Below are positions 56,741 to 64,000 of a stretch of 64,000 nt of DNA, one piece after another. Source of the stretch: Blautia sp. MSJ-9 (GTDB lineage Bacteria; Bacillota; Clostridia; Lachnospirales; Lachnospiraceae). A program made the translations under genes and the position numbers. Location of the stretch: contig NZ_JAHLQG010000017.1 in the NCBI RefSeq assembly GCF_018919065.1, positions 1 to 64,000 on the forward strand, given 5' to 3'. The notes beneath the pieces are model-generated. The model was not told where the DNA came from. It saw nothing but the letters and a program-made list of their open reading frames with translations, and made no database searches. Each line of letters begins with the position of its first letter. Within the stretch, counting starts at the first letter, position 1.

Positions 56741-56857
56741 AGCCGTCAAAAAATAAAGCTTTACGAAACATTCCATTGCTTCTTGTGTACCGTAAGGCTT
56801 GAATTTGCGGCTGCAGGAAGACCTGCAGCGGAGCAAGTTATTCATCTCTAACTTCAT
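56735..56857 (-). CDS. Possible 40-codon leader ORF before DUF3793
   Basis: The minus strand from ATG 56857 to TAG 56735 encodes 40 aa, starting MKLEMNNLLRCRSSC and containing YGTQEAMECFVKLYF. It starts almost at the predicted transcript start and ends in the palindrome. It has no ribosome site, so it would have to be leaderless. The same DNA also folds (GCTGCAGG-tctt-CCTGCAGC; then a GCCTTACG/CGTAAAGC stem before T-rich sequence), which suggests a structured leader or small RNA instead. No family is recognised. Confidence 0.25.
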   Translation of the reverse strand: MKLEMNNLLRCRSSCSRKFKPYGTQEAMECFVKLYFLTAS

Positions 56858-56862
56858 GTCTT

Positions 56863-56891
56863 AATATATACTATTTGAGATATTCTGTCAA
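56863..56891 (-). promoter_or_regulatory. Sigma-A promoter upstream of DUF3793-flavodoxin
   Basis: Consensus TTGACA (56886-56891), 17-bp spacer, TATATT (56863-56868) on the minus strand. The leader to DUF3793 would be about 165 nt and contains the structured segment and the palindrome. Confidence 0.75.
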
Positions 56892-56926
56892 GTTAATTTT
56901 GTATAACTTTTTTATTTTTGTAATTT

Positions 56927-56975
56927 TTGAAAAACAGAGGAATGCGTAAAAAACTTACACCCTCTGTTTTCAATC
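56927..56975 (-). terminator. Terminator of sbcDC operon
   Basis: AAAACAGAGG (56931-56940) pairs with CCTCTGTTTT (56961-56970); T-rich sequence follows on the minus strand. Confidence 0.78.
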
Positions 56976-57016
56976 ATTTTTCCTCTTGCTATTTTTTCCC
57001 AACTGCCAGATACTGT

Positions 57017-57044
57017 TTGCTCATAACCGAATAATTACTTCTTG
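57017..57044. repeat. Dispersed repeat family 2, copy C (partial)
   Basis: TTGCTCATAACCGAATAATT matches the right half of copies A and B. It lies between sbcC and its terminator. Confidence 0.6.
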
Positions 57045-57100
57045 AATCCAGCGAATATTTAAAACCGAAACAACAAAATTTACTCAATCTGGTTAGAAAC

Positions 57101-60100
57101 TCAACTTTCTATGCAAATCACACTTCCGACTCCATCCTCTGTTCGTTTCTTAGTTACTATGATTTTTTTGTCTATACGTTCTTTAAGCTCGGCTACATGG
57201 GAAACGATTCCCACCAGTCTGCTTCCCTGACTGAGATCTTTTAAGGCACGGATTGCCTGATCAAGTGCATCTTCATCCAGAGAGCCGAAGCCTTCATCTA
57301 CAAACATGGTATCAAGCTGGATTCCGCCAGAGCTTGACTGAATTTCATCGGAAAGTCCCAGTGCCAGAGATAAGGATGCCTGGAATGTTTCTCCTCCTGA
57401 TAAGGTCTTGACACTTCGGACGGTTCCATTGTAATGATCTACTACATCCAGTTCCAATCCGGTTTTGCCCACTCTGCTCTTATTCTCTTTTCGACGGACT
57501 AATTCGTACTGACCGCTACTCATGGTCATCAGGCGGATATTGGCACGTGCAAGAATGCGGTCGAAATATTGCATCTGGATATACGTTTCCAGCATGATCC
57601 TTGCTTTGCCTGTGATCGTTCCATTCGCAGTGTCTGAGAGAGATTTCATCCATTTCCAGCGGGTTTCTGTTTTCAGAAGTTCCGTCTGCTGTCTGCGGAT
57701 TTTTTCATACATGTCACCATTGATCTCCAGGCGGGCATGGATTTCATCACGGTCTGATAAAAGTGCTTTCTTTTGCTGTGTAAAACTTTCTTTCTGAACA
57801 TTTAGTTCTTCAGCTGAAATATCTACGGACTCCTTTAACTGCTCTGTCAGAGATGTAATAACAGAATTCAATTCTGTCATTCGCTTCTCCAATGCTTCTT
57901 TCGTCTCTGTTACAATTTTATAATGTGCTTCAAGTGTCTGGCACTCCTGAGTCTGAAGCTGGATCTGAGACAGGATTTCCTCTTTCGCTCTCTCACCCAG
58001 TTCTTTTTTCATGCTCTCTTTTTGTTTCTTCATCTGTTCAGATCTGGACTTCTCTGCCGCTGTCTGCTGCTGATTTTGATTAATCTGGTCTGTAAGTGTT
58101 GTGAGTTCTGTCTGCAACTTACTGATCTGTGTCTCCAGTAGTTTTCTCTGCTCCAGAAGCGCTGTCAGTTCTTTTTGTTTCTGTTCCAGAATATCCTGCT
58201 GCTGTTTCAGCCATTCTGCTGCTTTCTTTCCCTGTAGCAGAAGCAGTGATACTTTTAGTCCTTCCTGCTGATACAATGCTTTACTATTCTGATCTTGCTG
58301 CAATTCTGAATCTGATTTCAGTTTCTGCTGTGTATCTTCACGCAGCCATGCGAATATTGGCTCCTCTAGTTGATTCTGTAACTGTTCCAGAATGCTCTCC
58401 TGCTGACTCTTCCTTTTTTCGAGACTGATCTGCAGCTTCTGAAATTCTTTTGCATGCTGTTCCAGTTTTCTGGTGAATTCTTCCTTTTTCTTCAGCAAAT
58501 CCTGCTGAATTTTCTTCTGTTTCTGAATTTTTTCTAATTCTGTTTGTACCTGACTTTCCTGATCATTTACAAATAATCGTAATCCAGGATCATCAACTTC
58601 ATTTCGAAGTATCTCCTCTGTCTTTTCCTCTGATAGAAATTGTACTGCATAGCTTTTAAGCCCTTCTGTCAGTTCTTCTTTTGAACGTTGTGCCAGCCCT
58701 GCAGCTTCTCCTGCCTGCACGCTTGCATCAGATGCCGCTTTTTCAGCAGTTTCTGCTGACATTTTCTGCTTTTTCAACTGTTCTTGTGAGGGAACTTCCT
58801 CTGGAATCTGCGTGAGCTTTGGATGATGAACTGAACCACATACCGGACACGGCATTCCATCCTGAAGATCAGCTGCCAGTACACCTGCCTGCGCATCCAG
58901 ATAAGCCTGCTCCATTTTGTTCAGAACTTCTTTTATTTCCGCCCGTTTTTGAGAAGCTGCCAGATAAACCTTCTTCTTGCTCTCTGCTTCTTTTTCCAAA
59001 TCCAGGCATCGTTTCTGCTGATCTTTCATTTTCTGTATCTGCTGTAAACGCATGATCAGACTATTCTCTTTTGTTTCCAGATTAGCACTGGAAGTAAGCT
59101 GTTCTTCCAGGTCATTCAGAGCCATTGTCATCTGTTCAGACTGCTTTTCCATTTCCTCGGACTGTGTTCCCAGATCTTTAATCTTTTTCAAAAGAAACTC
59201 CAGATTACCGCAATTCTTATAAACTCCCGCATAAAGATTATCTATCTTCTCTTTCTGAAAGTCTGTTTCTGCTTTTTCTTTTTCCGCACGGTCTGTTGCC
59301 TGATATTCTTTCTGCTTCTCTTCCAGTATTGCTTTTGTTTCTTTCTGATGATTTTGCAGTGCTGTACTGTCTGTTTTCAATTTCTCTATTAGTGCAGAAG
59401 TATCCGCTATTTCACTGATTAATTTTTCCAGGTTCGTATAACGGTTCAGATTCTCCTTTTCTTTCTGTATAGAAAATATCAACTGCTGAATCTTCTCGGG
59501 TTCCTTTGCTGCATTTTCTACATCTTTTTGTGCCTGCTCAAGCTGTGGAAACAGTATTTCTCTTTCTTTCAGAAGTTTCTCTTTTCTGGCTTTTGCATCT
59601 GCCTCTTTATGCACTTTTCCGAGAAGCTGGTTCACATTTTCCAGTTTTGTATCATTTTCTTTTATCTGCTTATTTAAAGCTTTCAGTGTATCTTTATCTG
59701 CTTTCAAAAACTGTTCCAGAATCTCCAGACCTTCTTCCAGATTTCCCTCAAACCCATTCTTTTCCATCAATGCCCACTGCTGTCCCAATGGATCTTCTGC
59801 AGAATATCTGACCTGTTCCGTATACTGACGGATACTTCTCAGCAGCTCTTTATATGCCTTGTCCAGACCGCCTGCCTCGAATTTTAGTTTCTCCTGGATC
59901 ACTTTATAAATATCTGTATGGAAAAGTTTTCTGAAAATGTTACTGCGTTCCTCTGTATCAGCCAGAAGCAATTTTCTGAAATCTCCCTGTGCGATCATGG
60001 CAATCTGCGTAAACTGCTTCATATCCAGTCCGATCAGCTCTGTAACCGCCTGATTCACTTCCTTCAATTTCGTCACCGGAGCTCTCCCATCCGAAAAAGT

Positions 60101-60451
60101 AAGCAACGCCTCCCCTTTCTGGGTGGTCATTCCCGTACCTCTGGTCTTTGGCCGCTCATAATCCGGGCTTCTCTTCACTGTGTACACTGCATCCTTATAT
60201 TCAAAAATATATTCCGCATAAGTAGGAGTCTCAGGCTTCGCATACTTACTTCTGAGCATGGATGCCTCCCGGACTCCTCCACTGGTCTCTCCATACAGCG
60301 CAAACGTAATCCCGTCAAAAATCGTTGTCTTTCCTGCACCTGTATCTCCAGTCACCAGAAAAAGTCCCTGACCTCCAAGCCGTGTAAAATCAATCACCGT
60401 TTCCCCTGCATACGGTCCAAATGCAGATAATGTCAGCTTCAATGGTTTCAT
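57101..60451 (-). CDS. sbcC: Exonuclease SbcCD subunit C (Rad50-like)
   Basis: A 1116-aa SMC/Rad50-type ATPase which with SbcD cuts DNA hairpins and processes ends. Walker A is TGDTGAGKTTIFDGITFAL near residues 35-53. A very long coiled coil rich in Glu, Gln and Lys follows, broken at the zinc hook CPVC (C535 and C538) by which two molecules dimerise. The C-terminal ABC signature TLSGGETFQASLSLALGLSD and Walker B TMFVDEGFGSLDED are intact. It overlaps sbcD by four bases (ATGA). Confidence 0.94.
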   Translation of the reverse strand: MKPLKLTLSAFGPYAGETVIDFTRLGGQGLFLVTGDTGAGKTTIFDGITFALYGETSGGVREASMLRSKYAKPETPTYAEYIFEYKDAVYTVKRSPDYERPKTRGTGMTTQKGEALLTFSDGRAPVTKLKEVNQAVTELIGLDMKQFTQIAMIAQGDFRKLLLADTEERSNIFRKLFHTDIYKVIQEKLKFEAGGLDKAYKELLRSIRQYTEQVRYSAEDPLGQQWALMEKNGFEGNLEEGLEILEQFLKADKDTLKALNKQIKENDTKLENVNQLLGKVHKEADAKARKEKLLKEREILFPQLEQAQKDVENAAKEPEKIQQLIFSIQKEKENLNRYTNLEKLISEIADTSALIEKLKTDSTALQNHQKETKAILEEKQKEYQATDRAEKEKAETDFQKEKIDNLYAGVYKNCGNLEFLLKKIKDLGTQSEEMEKQSEQMTMALNDLEEQLTSSANLETKENSLIMRLQQIQKMKDQQKRCLDLEKEAESKKKVYLAASQKRAEIKEVLNKMEQAYLDAQAGVLAADLQDGMPCPVCGSVHHPKLTQIPEEVPSQEQLKKQKMSAETAEKAASDASVQAGEAAGLAQRSKEELTEGLKSYAVQFLSEEKTEEILRNEVDDPGLRLFVNDQESQVQTELEKIQKQKKIQQDLLKKKEEFTRKLEQHAKEFQKLQISLEKRKSQQESILEQLQNQLEEPIFAWLREDTQQKLKSDSELQQDQNSKALYQQEGLKVSLLLLQGKKAAEWLKQQQDILEQKQKELTALLEQRKLLETQISKLQTELTTLTDQINQNQQQTAAEKSRSEQMKKQKESMKKELGERAKEEILSQIQLQTQECQTLEAHYKIVTETKEALEKRMTELNSVITSLTEQLKESVDISAEELNVQKESFTQQKKALLSDRDEIHARLEINGDMYEKIRRQQTELLKTETRWKWMKSLSDTANGTITGKARIMLETYIQMQYFDRILARANIRLMTMSSGQYELVRRKENKSRVGKTGLELDVVDHYNGTVRSVKTLSGGETFQASLSLALGLSDEIQSSSGGIQLDTMFVDEGFGSLDEDALDQAIRALKDLSQGSRLVGIVSHVAELKERIDKKIIVTKKRTEDGVGSVICIES

Positions 60452-61584
60452 GCGTGCGCCTCCTTCAGATTCTGGATCAGTTTCTCCACAAACTCTGCCT
60501 GCTCTTCTTTCATCGGTTCGTTATTCAGTAACTCATAAAACTCGCTAAACAATTCCAGTTCTGATTTCTGCTCCTGAGCCTCCACTGCCTGAACCTCCCG
60601 GTTCTCTCGTGTCCGTTTGTTATCATATTCCAAGCGCATCAGATTCGGATAAACCGTGCGCAGCTTCTGCAGTGCTCCCGGCACATCTTCTTCATCTGTC
60701 AGGGTGATCTGCAGATAATCTATCTTGTTCTCTGCCGTATAACTCTCCTTCGCCGTCACTTCCATATAAGTTCCCCTCAGCTTACGCATATCCCTTCTCG
60801 GAACCAGAGGTACCGTACTGATCTCCACATTCCCCTTCTCCAGAAGCTCCACAATTGTCACAGACTTCTTGTGATCTGCTTCCGAAAAAGAATACTTCAG
60901 CGGTGTTCCACTGTAACGTAAAGTCTCTCTTCCCATCTTCTGAGGTCTGTGGATGTGTCCAAGCGCCACATAATCAAAATCATCAAACACCTCCGCACTG
61001 ACATTGTCAAGACCACCCACCGAAGTCTCCTCCGAATCACTCCGGTCTGCTCCCGTCACAAACTGATGCGCCACCAGAATATTTCTCTGTGTCGTATCAA
61101 TCTCACACTCCTGCAAAGCAGCCATGACACTCTCCTCATAAGTATTAATATCATCTTTCTGCAAGGCATGCCGCACCATCGCCGGTTTCAGAAATGGCAG
61201 AAGATATAGTGATATCAGGCCATACTGATCTTCCAATTCAATCCTCTTCATTTCTCCGTCATAAACCTGCGAAATAAAAATATCACTGTTCTCAAACAGC
61301 TTTGCCCCAAAAGAAAGCCTCTCTGCCGAATCATGATTTCCGCTGATCATATAAACCGGAATCTTCTCCTTCGCCAGCCTCGTAATAAACTCATCAAACA
61401 ACTGCACCGCCTCCGCTGACGGCACTGTCTTATCATAAACATCCCCGGCGATCAGAACCCCATCAACTTTCTGATCCTCAAAAATCCTCAGCATCTGATT
61501 CAGAATATATCTCTGATCCTCCAGCATAGAAAAATCATGCACTCTTTTCCCAATATGCAGATCCGCAATATGCGCAAACTTCAT
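60448..61584 (-). CDS. sbcD: Exonuclease SbcCD subunit D (Mre11-like)
   Basis: A 378-aa metallophosphoesterase nuclease. The motifs are HIADLHIGKRVHDFSML (motif I), IAGDVYDKTVPS (II), ISGNHDSAERLSFG (III) and the later VAHQF and LGHIHRPQKM with metal-binding His. It is full length with a C-terminal capping domain. The start is ATG 61584, with GGAGAG 7 nt upstream; a nine-residue longer start is less well placed. First gene of sbcDC. Confidence 0.93.
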   Translation of the reverse strand: MKFAHIADLHIGKRVHDFSMLEDQRYILNQMLRIFEDQKVDGVLIAGDVYDKTVPSAEAVQLFDEFITRLAKEKIPVYMISGNHDSAERLSFGAKLFENSDIFISQVYDGEMKRIELEDQYGLISLYLLPFLKPAMVRHALQKDDINTYEESVMAALQECEIDTTQRNILVAHQFVTGADRSDSEETSVGGLDNVSAEVFDDFDYVALGHIHRPQKMGRETLRYSGTPLKYSFSEADHKKSVTIVELLEKGNVEISTVPLVPRRDMRKLRGTYMEVTAKESYTAENKIDYLQITLTDEEDVPGALQKLRTVYPNLMRLEYDNKRTRENREVQAVEAQEQKSELELFSEFYELLNNEPMKEEQAEFVEKLIQNLKEAHA

Positions 61585-61619
61585 CCCACATCTCTCCATT
61601 CCAAATTTCATTACTGTCT

Positions 61620-61628
61620 ATCATTTTA
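61620..61628 (-). promoter_or_regulatory. Extended -10 of sbcDC operon
   Basis: Minus-strand TGcTAAAAT (hexamer 61623-61628), about 35 bp before the sbcD start, just after the fru operon terminator. No good -35. Confidence 0.5.
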
Positions 61629-61636
61629 GCAAAAAA

Positions 61637-61676
61637 ACATCAAAAAAAGAAGAGTCAGTTCTCATGCCTGACTCTC
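61637..61676 (-). terminator. Terminator of fructose PTS operon
   Basis: GAGTCAG and CTGACTC pair around a 9-nt loop; TTCTTTTTTT follows on the minus strand, about 65 bp beyond the DeoR stop. Confidence 0.82.
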
Positions 61677-61740
61677 CCTTTCCATCCTGTCATTTCAATA
61701 CAGGAAATGAAAAATCTCTTCTATTTTAACATTTAACCAA

Positions 61741-62484
61741 TTAACTTACCTTCAGAATATTTCTGCTCTCCCGATATTCCTCTGGAATCTCTTCTGTCAG
61801 GATGTGAGCATCCCGGAATTCACCGAAAGTTACGGAACTTACCTGACCGAATTTGGATTCGTCTGCAAGGATATAGGCATCTTTGCATTGTTTCATCGCT
61901 GTGCCCTTTACAATTGCTTCGTTGGTGTCCGGTGTTGTGAATCCTTCTCTTCTAGTGATCCCGTTGGTTCCGAAGAATCCCTTTGTGAAGTGATACATCT
62001 GAATCATCTGCATTGCCTGACTGCCTACAACTGCCTCTGTGGAACTCTTCAGCTCCCCTCCGATCAGGTAAACGCGGATGCCCATCTTTGCCAGGGTTTG
62101 AGCGTGAGATACTGCGTTTGTGACAAAAGTGGCTCTTGTATTCTCCAGATATTCCAGCATCAGACCGGTAGTGGTTCCTGCATCCAGATAGACGAAATCA
62201 TCTGATGTGATCAGACTGGCTGCATATTTTGCGATTTTTTTCTTTTCTTCCTTGTTTAATTCTGATTTCTGCGCTACAGTAGGTTCGTAAGCCGTTACTT
62301 TATGATTTAATGCTACCGCACCACCGAAAACCTTCGTCAGTTTTCCTGCTTTGTCCAGTGCGGTAATGTCTCTGCGTACTGTTGATTCCGACGCATTCAG
62401 AAGCTCTTTTAACTCCGTTACTGTAACACTCTTTTTTTCTTCCAGAAGTTTCAGAATAATATCAAATCTCTGTTCTGTCAGCAT
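61741..62484 (-). CDS. DeoR-family repressor, FruR-like
   Basis: A 247-aa sugar-phosphate-responsive repressor. The N-terminal helix-turn-helix (about 6-58) has VTVTELKELLNASESTVRRDI. The sensor domain is of the DeoR C-terminal type, with VYLDAGTTTGLMLEYL, NAVSHAQTLA, LIGGELK and ADESKFGQVS. The position after fruA and an HPr gene suggests it senses fructose-1-phosphate and represses this operon (inference). The start is ATG 62484 with GGAGG 9 nt upstream. In front lies a long GACAGGAGATGA palindrome. Confidence 0.88.
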   Translation of the reverse strand: MLTEQRFDIILKLLEEKKSVTVTELKELLNASESTVRRDITALDKAGKLTKVFGGAVALNHKVTAYEPTVAQKSELNKEEKKKIAKYAASLITSDDFVYLDAGTTTGLMLEYLENTRATFVTNAVSHAQTLAKMGIRVYLIGGELKSSTEAVVGSQAMQMIQMYHFTKGFFGTNGITRREGFTTPDTNEAIVKGTAMKQCKDAYILADESKFGQVSSVTFGEFRDAHILTEEIPEEYRESRNILKVS

Positions 62485-62537
62485 GTGCTTCTGCCTCCGT
62501 TGTATATTTACTCTACTCTGATATCTCATTATAACAG

Positions 62538-62568
62538 AGACAGGAGATGAATACATCATCTCCTGTCT
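62538..62568. promoter_or_regulatory. Long palindrome between HPr and DeoR genes
   Basis: AGACAGGAGATGA and TCATCTCCTGTCT form a 13-bp perfect inverted repeat with a 5-nt centre. It overlaps an ATTATA (-10 TATAAT on the minus strand, 62527-62534). It could be an operator or an mRNA processing hairpin; there is no U-run. Confidence 0.5.
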
Positions 62569-62595
62569 GTCGTTTCTTATATTCGATTCAGTAAA

Positions 62596-62853
62596 TTACA
62601 GGTTTTCCTGCATGAATTTGCTTACTGCTTCATATGCTGCTTCTTCATCAGCACCTTCGATTGTGAATGTTACTTCATGACCTTTCTTAACACCAAGTCC
62701 CATCAGTGCAAGAAGTTTTCTGCAGTCTACTTTCTTTCCTTCTTTTTCGATTGAGATAGTGGATTCAAAACCTTTGACCAGTTTTACAAGCTCTCCTGCA
62801 GGACGTGCGTGGATTCCTTCGTTGTCTGTGATTACATACTTAAATTCTTTCAT
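62596..62853 (-). CDS. HPr-like PTS phosphocarrier lacking Ser46
   Basis: An 85-aa HPr-fold protein. The active-site motif GIHARPAG has His15, which is phosphorylated by Enzyme I. The HprK target region, usually KSIMGVMSLG with Ser46, reads RKLLALMGLG here. Position 46 is Lys, so regulatory phosphorylation cannot occur. It would be a dedicated phosphate carrier for the fructose PTS, insulated from catabolite control. The start is ATG 62853, with GGAGGA 9 nt upstream. It lies between fruA and the DeoR gene. A general HPr is presumably elsewhere. Confidence 0.88.
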   Translation of the reverse strand: MKEFKYVITDNEGIHARPAGELVKLVKGFESTISIEKEGKKVDCRKLLALMGLGVKKGHEVTFTIEGADEEAAYEAVSKFMQENL

Positions 62854-62948
62854 TTTGATATCCTCCATGTTCTTTATTATTGCTTTTCTTATTTTTATCT
62901 GCTGACCTTTTCTATGCCGGTAGTGACCAGACAGATATTTCTCACTGC

Positions 62949-64000
62949 TTATGCTACTTTCTTCTTTAACAGGCCAAGCAGAACTGCGGAGATTACTGTT
63001 CCCACAACCAGTGCAACCAGATACATAACTGCGTTTCCAACTACAGGGAATACGAAGATTCCACCGTGTGGTGCCATCAGTGTACAGTTGAATGCCATGG
63101 AAATCGCTCCTGCGACTGCGGATCCGATGATACAGGATGGAAGTACACGAAGCGGGTCAGATGCTGCGAATGGGATCGCACCTTCTGTGATAAATGCAAG
63201 ACCCATAATGAAGTTTGTCGGACCTGCGTTTCTCTCTTCTTTTGTGAACTTATCCTTGAACAGCAGTGTTGCCAGTGCGATCGCACACGGAGGTGTCATA
63301 CCACCGATCATAACTGCTGCCATAATATCATAGTTGCCTGCTGCAATTGCAGCTGTTCCAAATACATATGCTGCTTTGTTGAACGGGCCGCCCATATCAA
63401 TAGCCATCATTCCGCCAAGCACCATACCCAATATTACTTTACTAGAACTTCCCATTCCTGTCAAGGCATTGTTCAGTCCTGTATTGATACCACCCATGAT
63501 CGGCTCTACAATAAATGTCATTAAGAGTCCCATAACAAGGATTCCGACTACAGGATAAATTAAAACAGGTGCAATCTTTTCCAGTGCTTCCGGAAGTTTA
63601 TCACATAATTTACGAAGACCAAGAATGATATATCCCGCTGCAAAACCTGCAAGTAATGCACCAAGGAAACCAGATTTTCCGTTTGCTGCCATCATACCGC
63701 CTACCAGACCAAGTGCAAGTGCAGGTCTGTCACCGATCGCCATTGCAATAAATCCTGCCAGAATTGGAAGCATGAATCCAAATGCTGTATCACCGATACC
63801 TTTAAACAGAGCTGCGATCGGAGTGATCGTACCAAAGTTTGATCTCTGATCTGCCGGAAGCGCACTCAAATCTACACTCAATCCATCGATCAGAAATGCG
63901 ATCGCGATCAGGATACCTCCGCCTACAACTAATGGAAGCATATGGGATACACCATTCATCAGCTGTGTATAGATTTTATGTCCGACGCTGCCTCCGGATT
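62949..64000 (-). CDS. fruA: Fructose PTS permease, EIIC domain (gene runs off the window)
   Basis: The visible 350 codons are open to the window edge (upstream codons read SGGSVGHKIYTQLMNGVSHM), so the N-terminal IIA and/or IIB parts are outside. The fructose EIIC signature is clear: GVSHMLPLVVGGGILIAIAF, then LPILAGFIAMAIGDRPALA and GGPFNKAAYVFG. ITEGAIPFAASDPLRVLPS holds the substrate-binding Glu. Eight to ten membrane helices are seen. It imports fructose as fructose-1-phosphate. It is the first visible gene of fruA-HPr-deoR. Confidence 0.93.
   Translation of the reverse strand, partial: SGGSVGHKIYTQLMNGVSHMLPLVVGGGILIAIAFLIDGLSVDLSALPADQRSNFGTITPIAALFKGIGDTAFGFMLPILAGFIAMAIGDRPALALGLVGGMMAANGKSGFLGALLAGFAAGYIILGLRKLCDKLPEALEKIAPVLIYPVVGILVMGLLMTFIVEPIMGGINTGLNNALTGMGSSSKVILGMVLGGMMAIDMGGPFNKAAYVFGTAAIAAGNYDIMAAVMIGGMTPPCAIALATLLFKDKFTKEERNAGPTNFIMGLAFITEGAIPFAASDPLRVLPSCIIGSAVAGAISMAFNCTLMAPHGGIFVFPVVGNAVMYLVALVVGTVISAVLLGLLKKKVA

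Overview
The window looks like chromosome from a spore-forming, anaerobic Lachnospiraceae-type Firmicute, perhaps Blautia-like. The reasons are the sporulation factor SigG beside a YlmC/YmxH-type protein, a fused 2-hydroxyacyl-CoA dehydratase activase-like protein, a flavodoxin/DUF3793 pair, wall-glycopolymer genes, strong GGAGG ribosome sites and moderate GC. Genus is inference only. No rRNA or ordinary tRNA was found; the one tRNA-like gene is tmRNA.

Layout. 1-7300: a possible minus-strand RNA, a fructokinase, a LuxR-type regulator and a very large repetitive surface protein whose signal peptide is separated from its body by an out-of-frame run of 11 C. 7290-8400: a small accessory island between serA and a duplicated serA 3' end. 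It holds two tiny hydrophobic peptides, a convergent antisense RNA and a 121-bp MITE with an 8-bp target duplication. 8409-15267: leuB-ilvD-ilvB-serC-serA, one minus-strand biosynthetic operon. 15434-25605: yajC, tgt, a 1413-aa activase/double-cubane-type protein, a lipid flippase, ung and hisHF. 25812-29208: a two-component system, a lysin remnant and tmRNA. 29458-37702: aldo/keto reductase, efp, aroK, yqeG, citrate synthase, glutamate dehydrogenase, nrdR, ylmC-like and sigG. 37894-48885: a nine-gene minus-strand cluster for a poly(glycerol-phosphate)-type wall polymer (ABC exporter, acyltransferase, glycosyltransferases, Stealth protein, three CDP-glycerol transferase domains, tagD). 49239-52498: a ydjI-ydjG-ydjH-like membrane-stress operon without pspA. 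52880-56691: acetyltransferase, truncated MATE pump, AraC regulator, flavodoxin, DUF3793. 57101-61584: sbcC and sbcD. 61741-64000: a fructose PTS operon (fruA, an HPr lacking Ser46, DeoR-type repressor).

The most notable system is at 7671-7984. A 31-codon toxin-like peptide has its Shine-Dalgarno in a hairpin. A convergent small RNA with a near-consensus promoter shares a bidirectional terminator with it, and that RNA is transcribed across a second, imperfect copy of the peptide's translation start. This matches the architecture of Fst/par type I toxin-antitoxin loci. The second most notable is the poly-C tract, a candidate phase-variation switch for the surface protein.

Dispersed repeats are visible: a 27-bp palindrome family (arms GTTACTGT / ACAGTAAC), one copy of which forms an end of the MITE, and a second 45-60 bp family near 52.6, 53.6 and 57.0 kb. 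All calls rest on reading the sequence and the translations. No database search was run.
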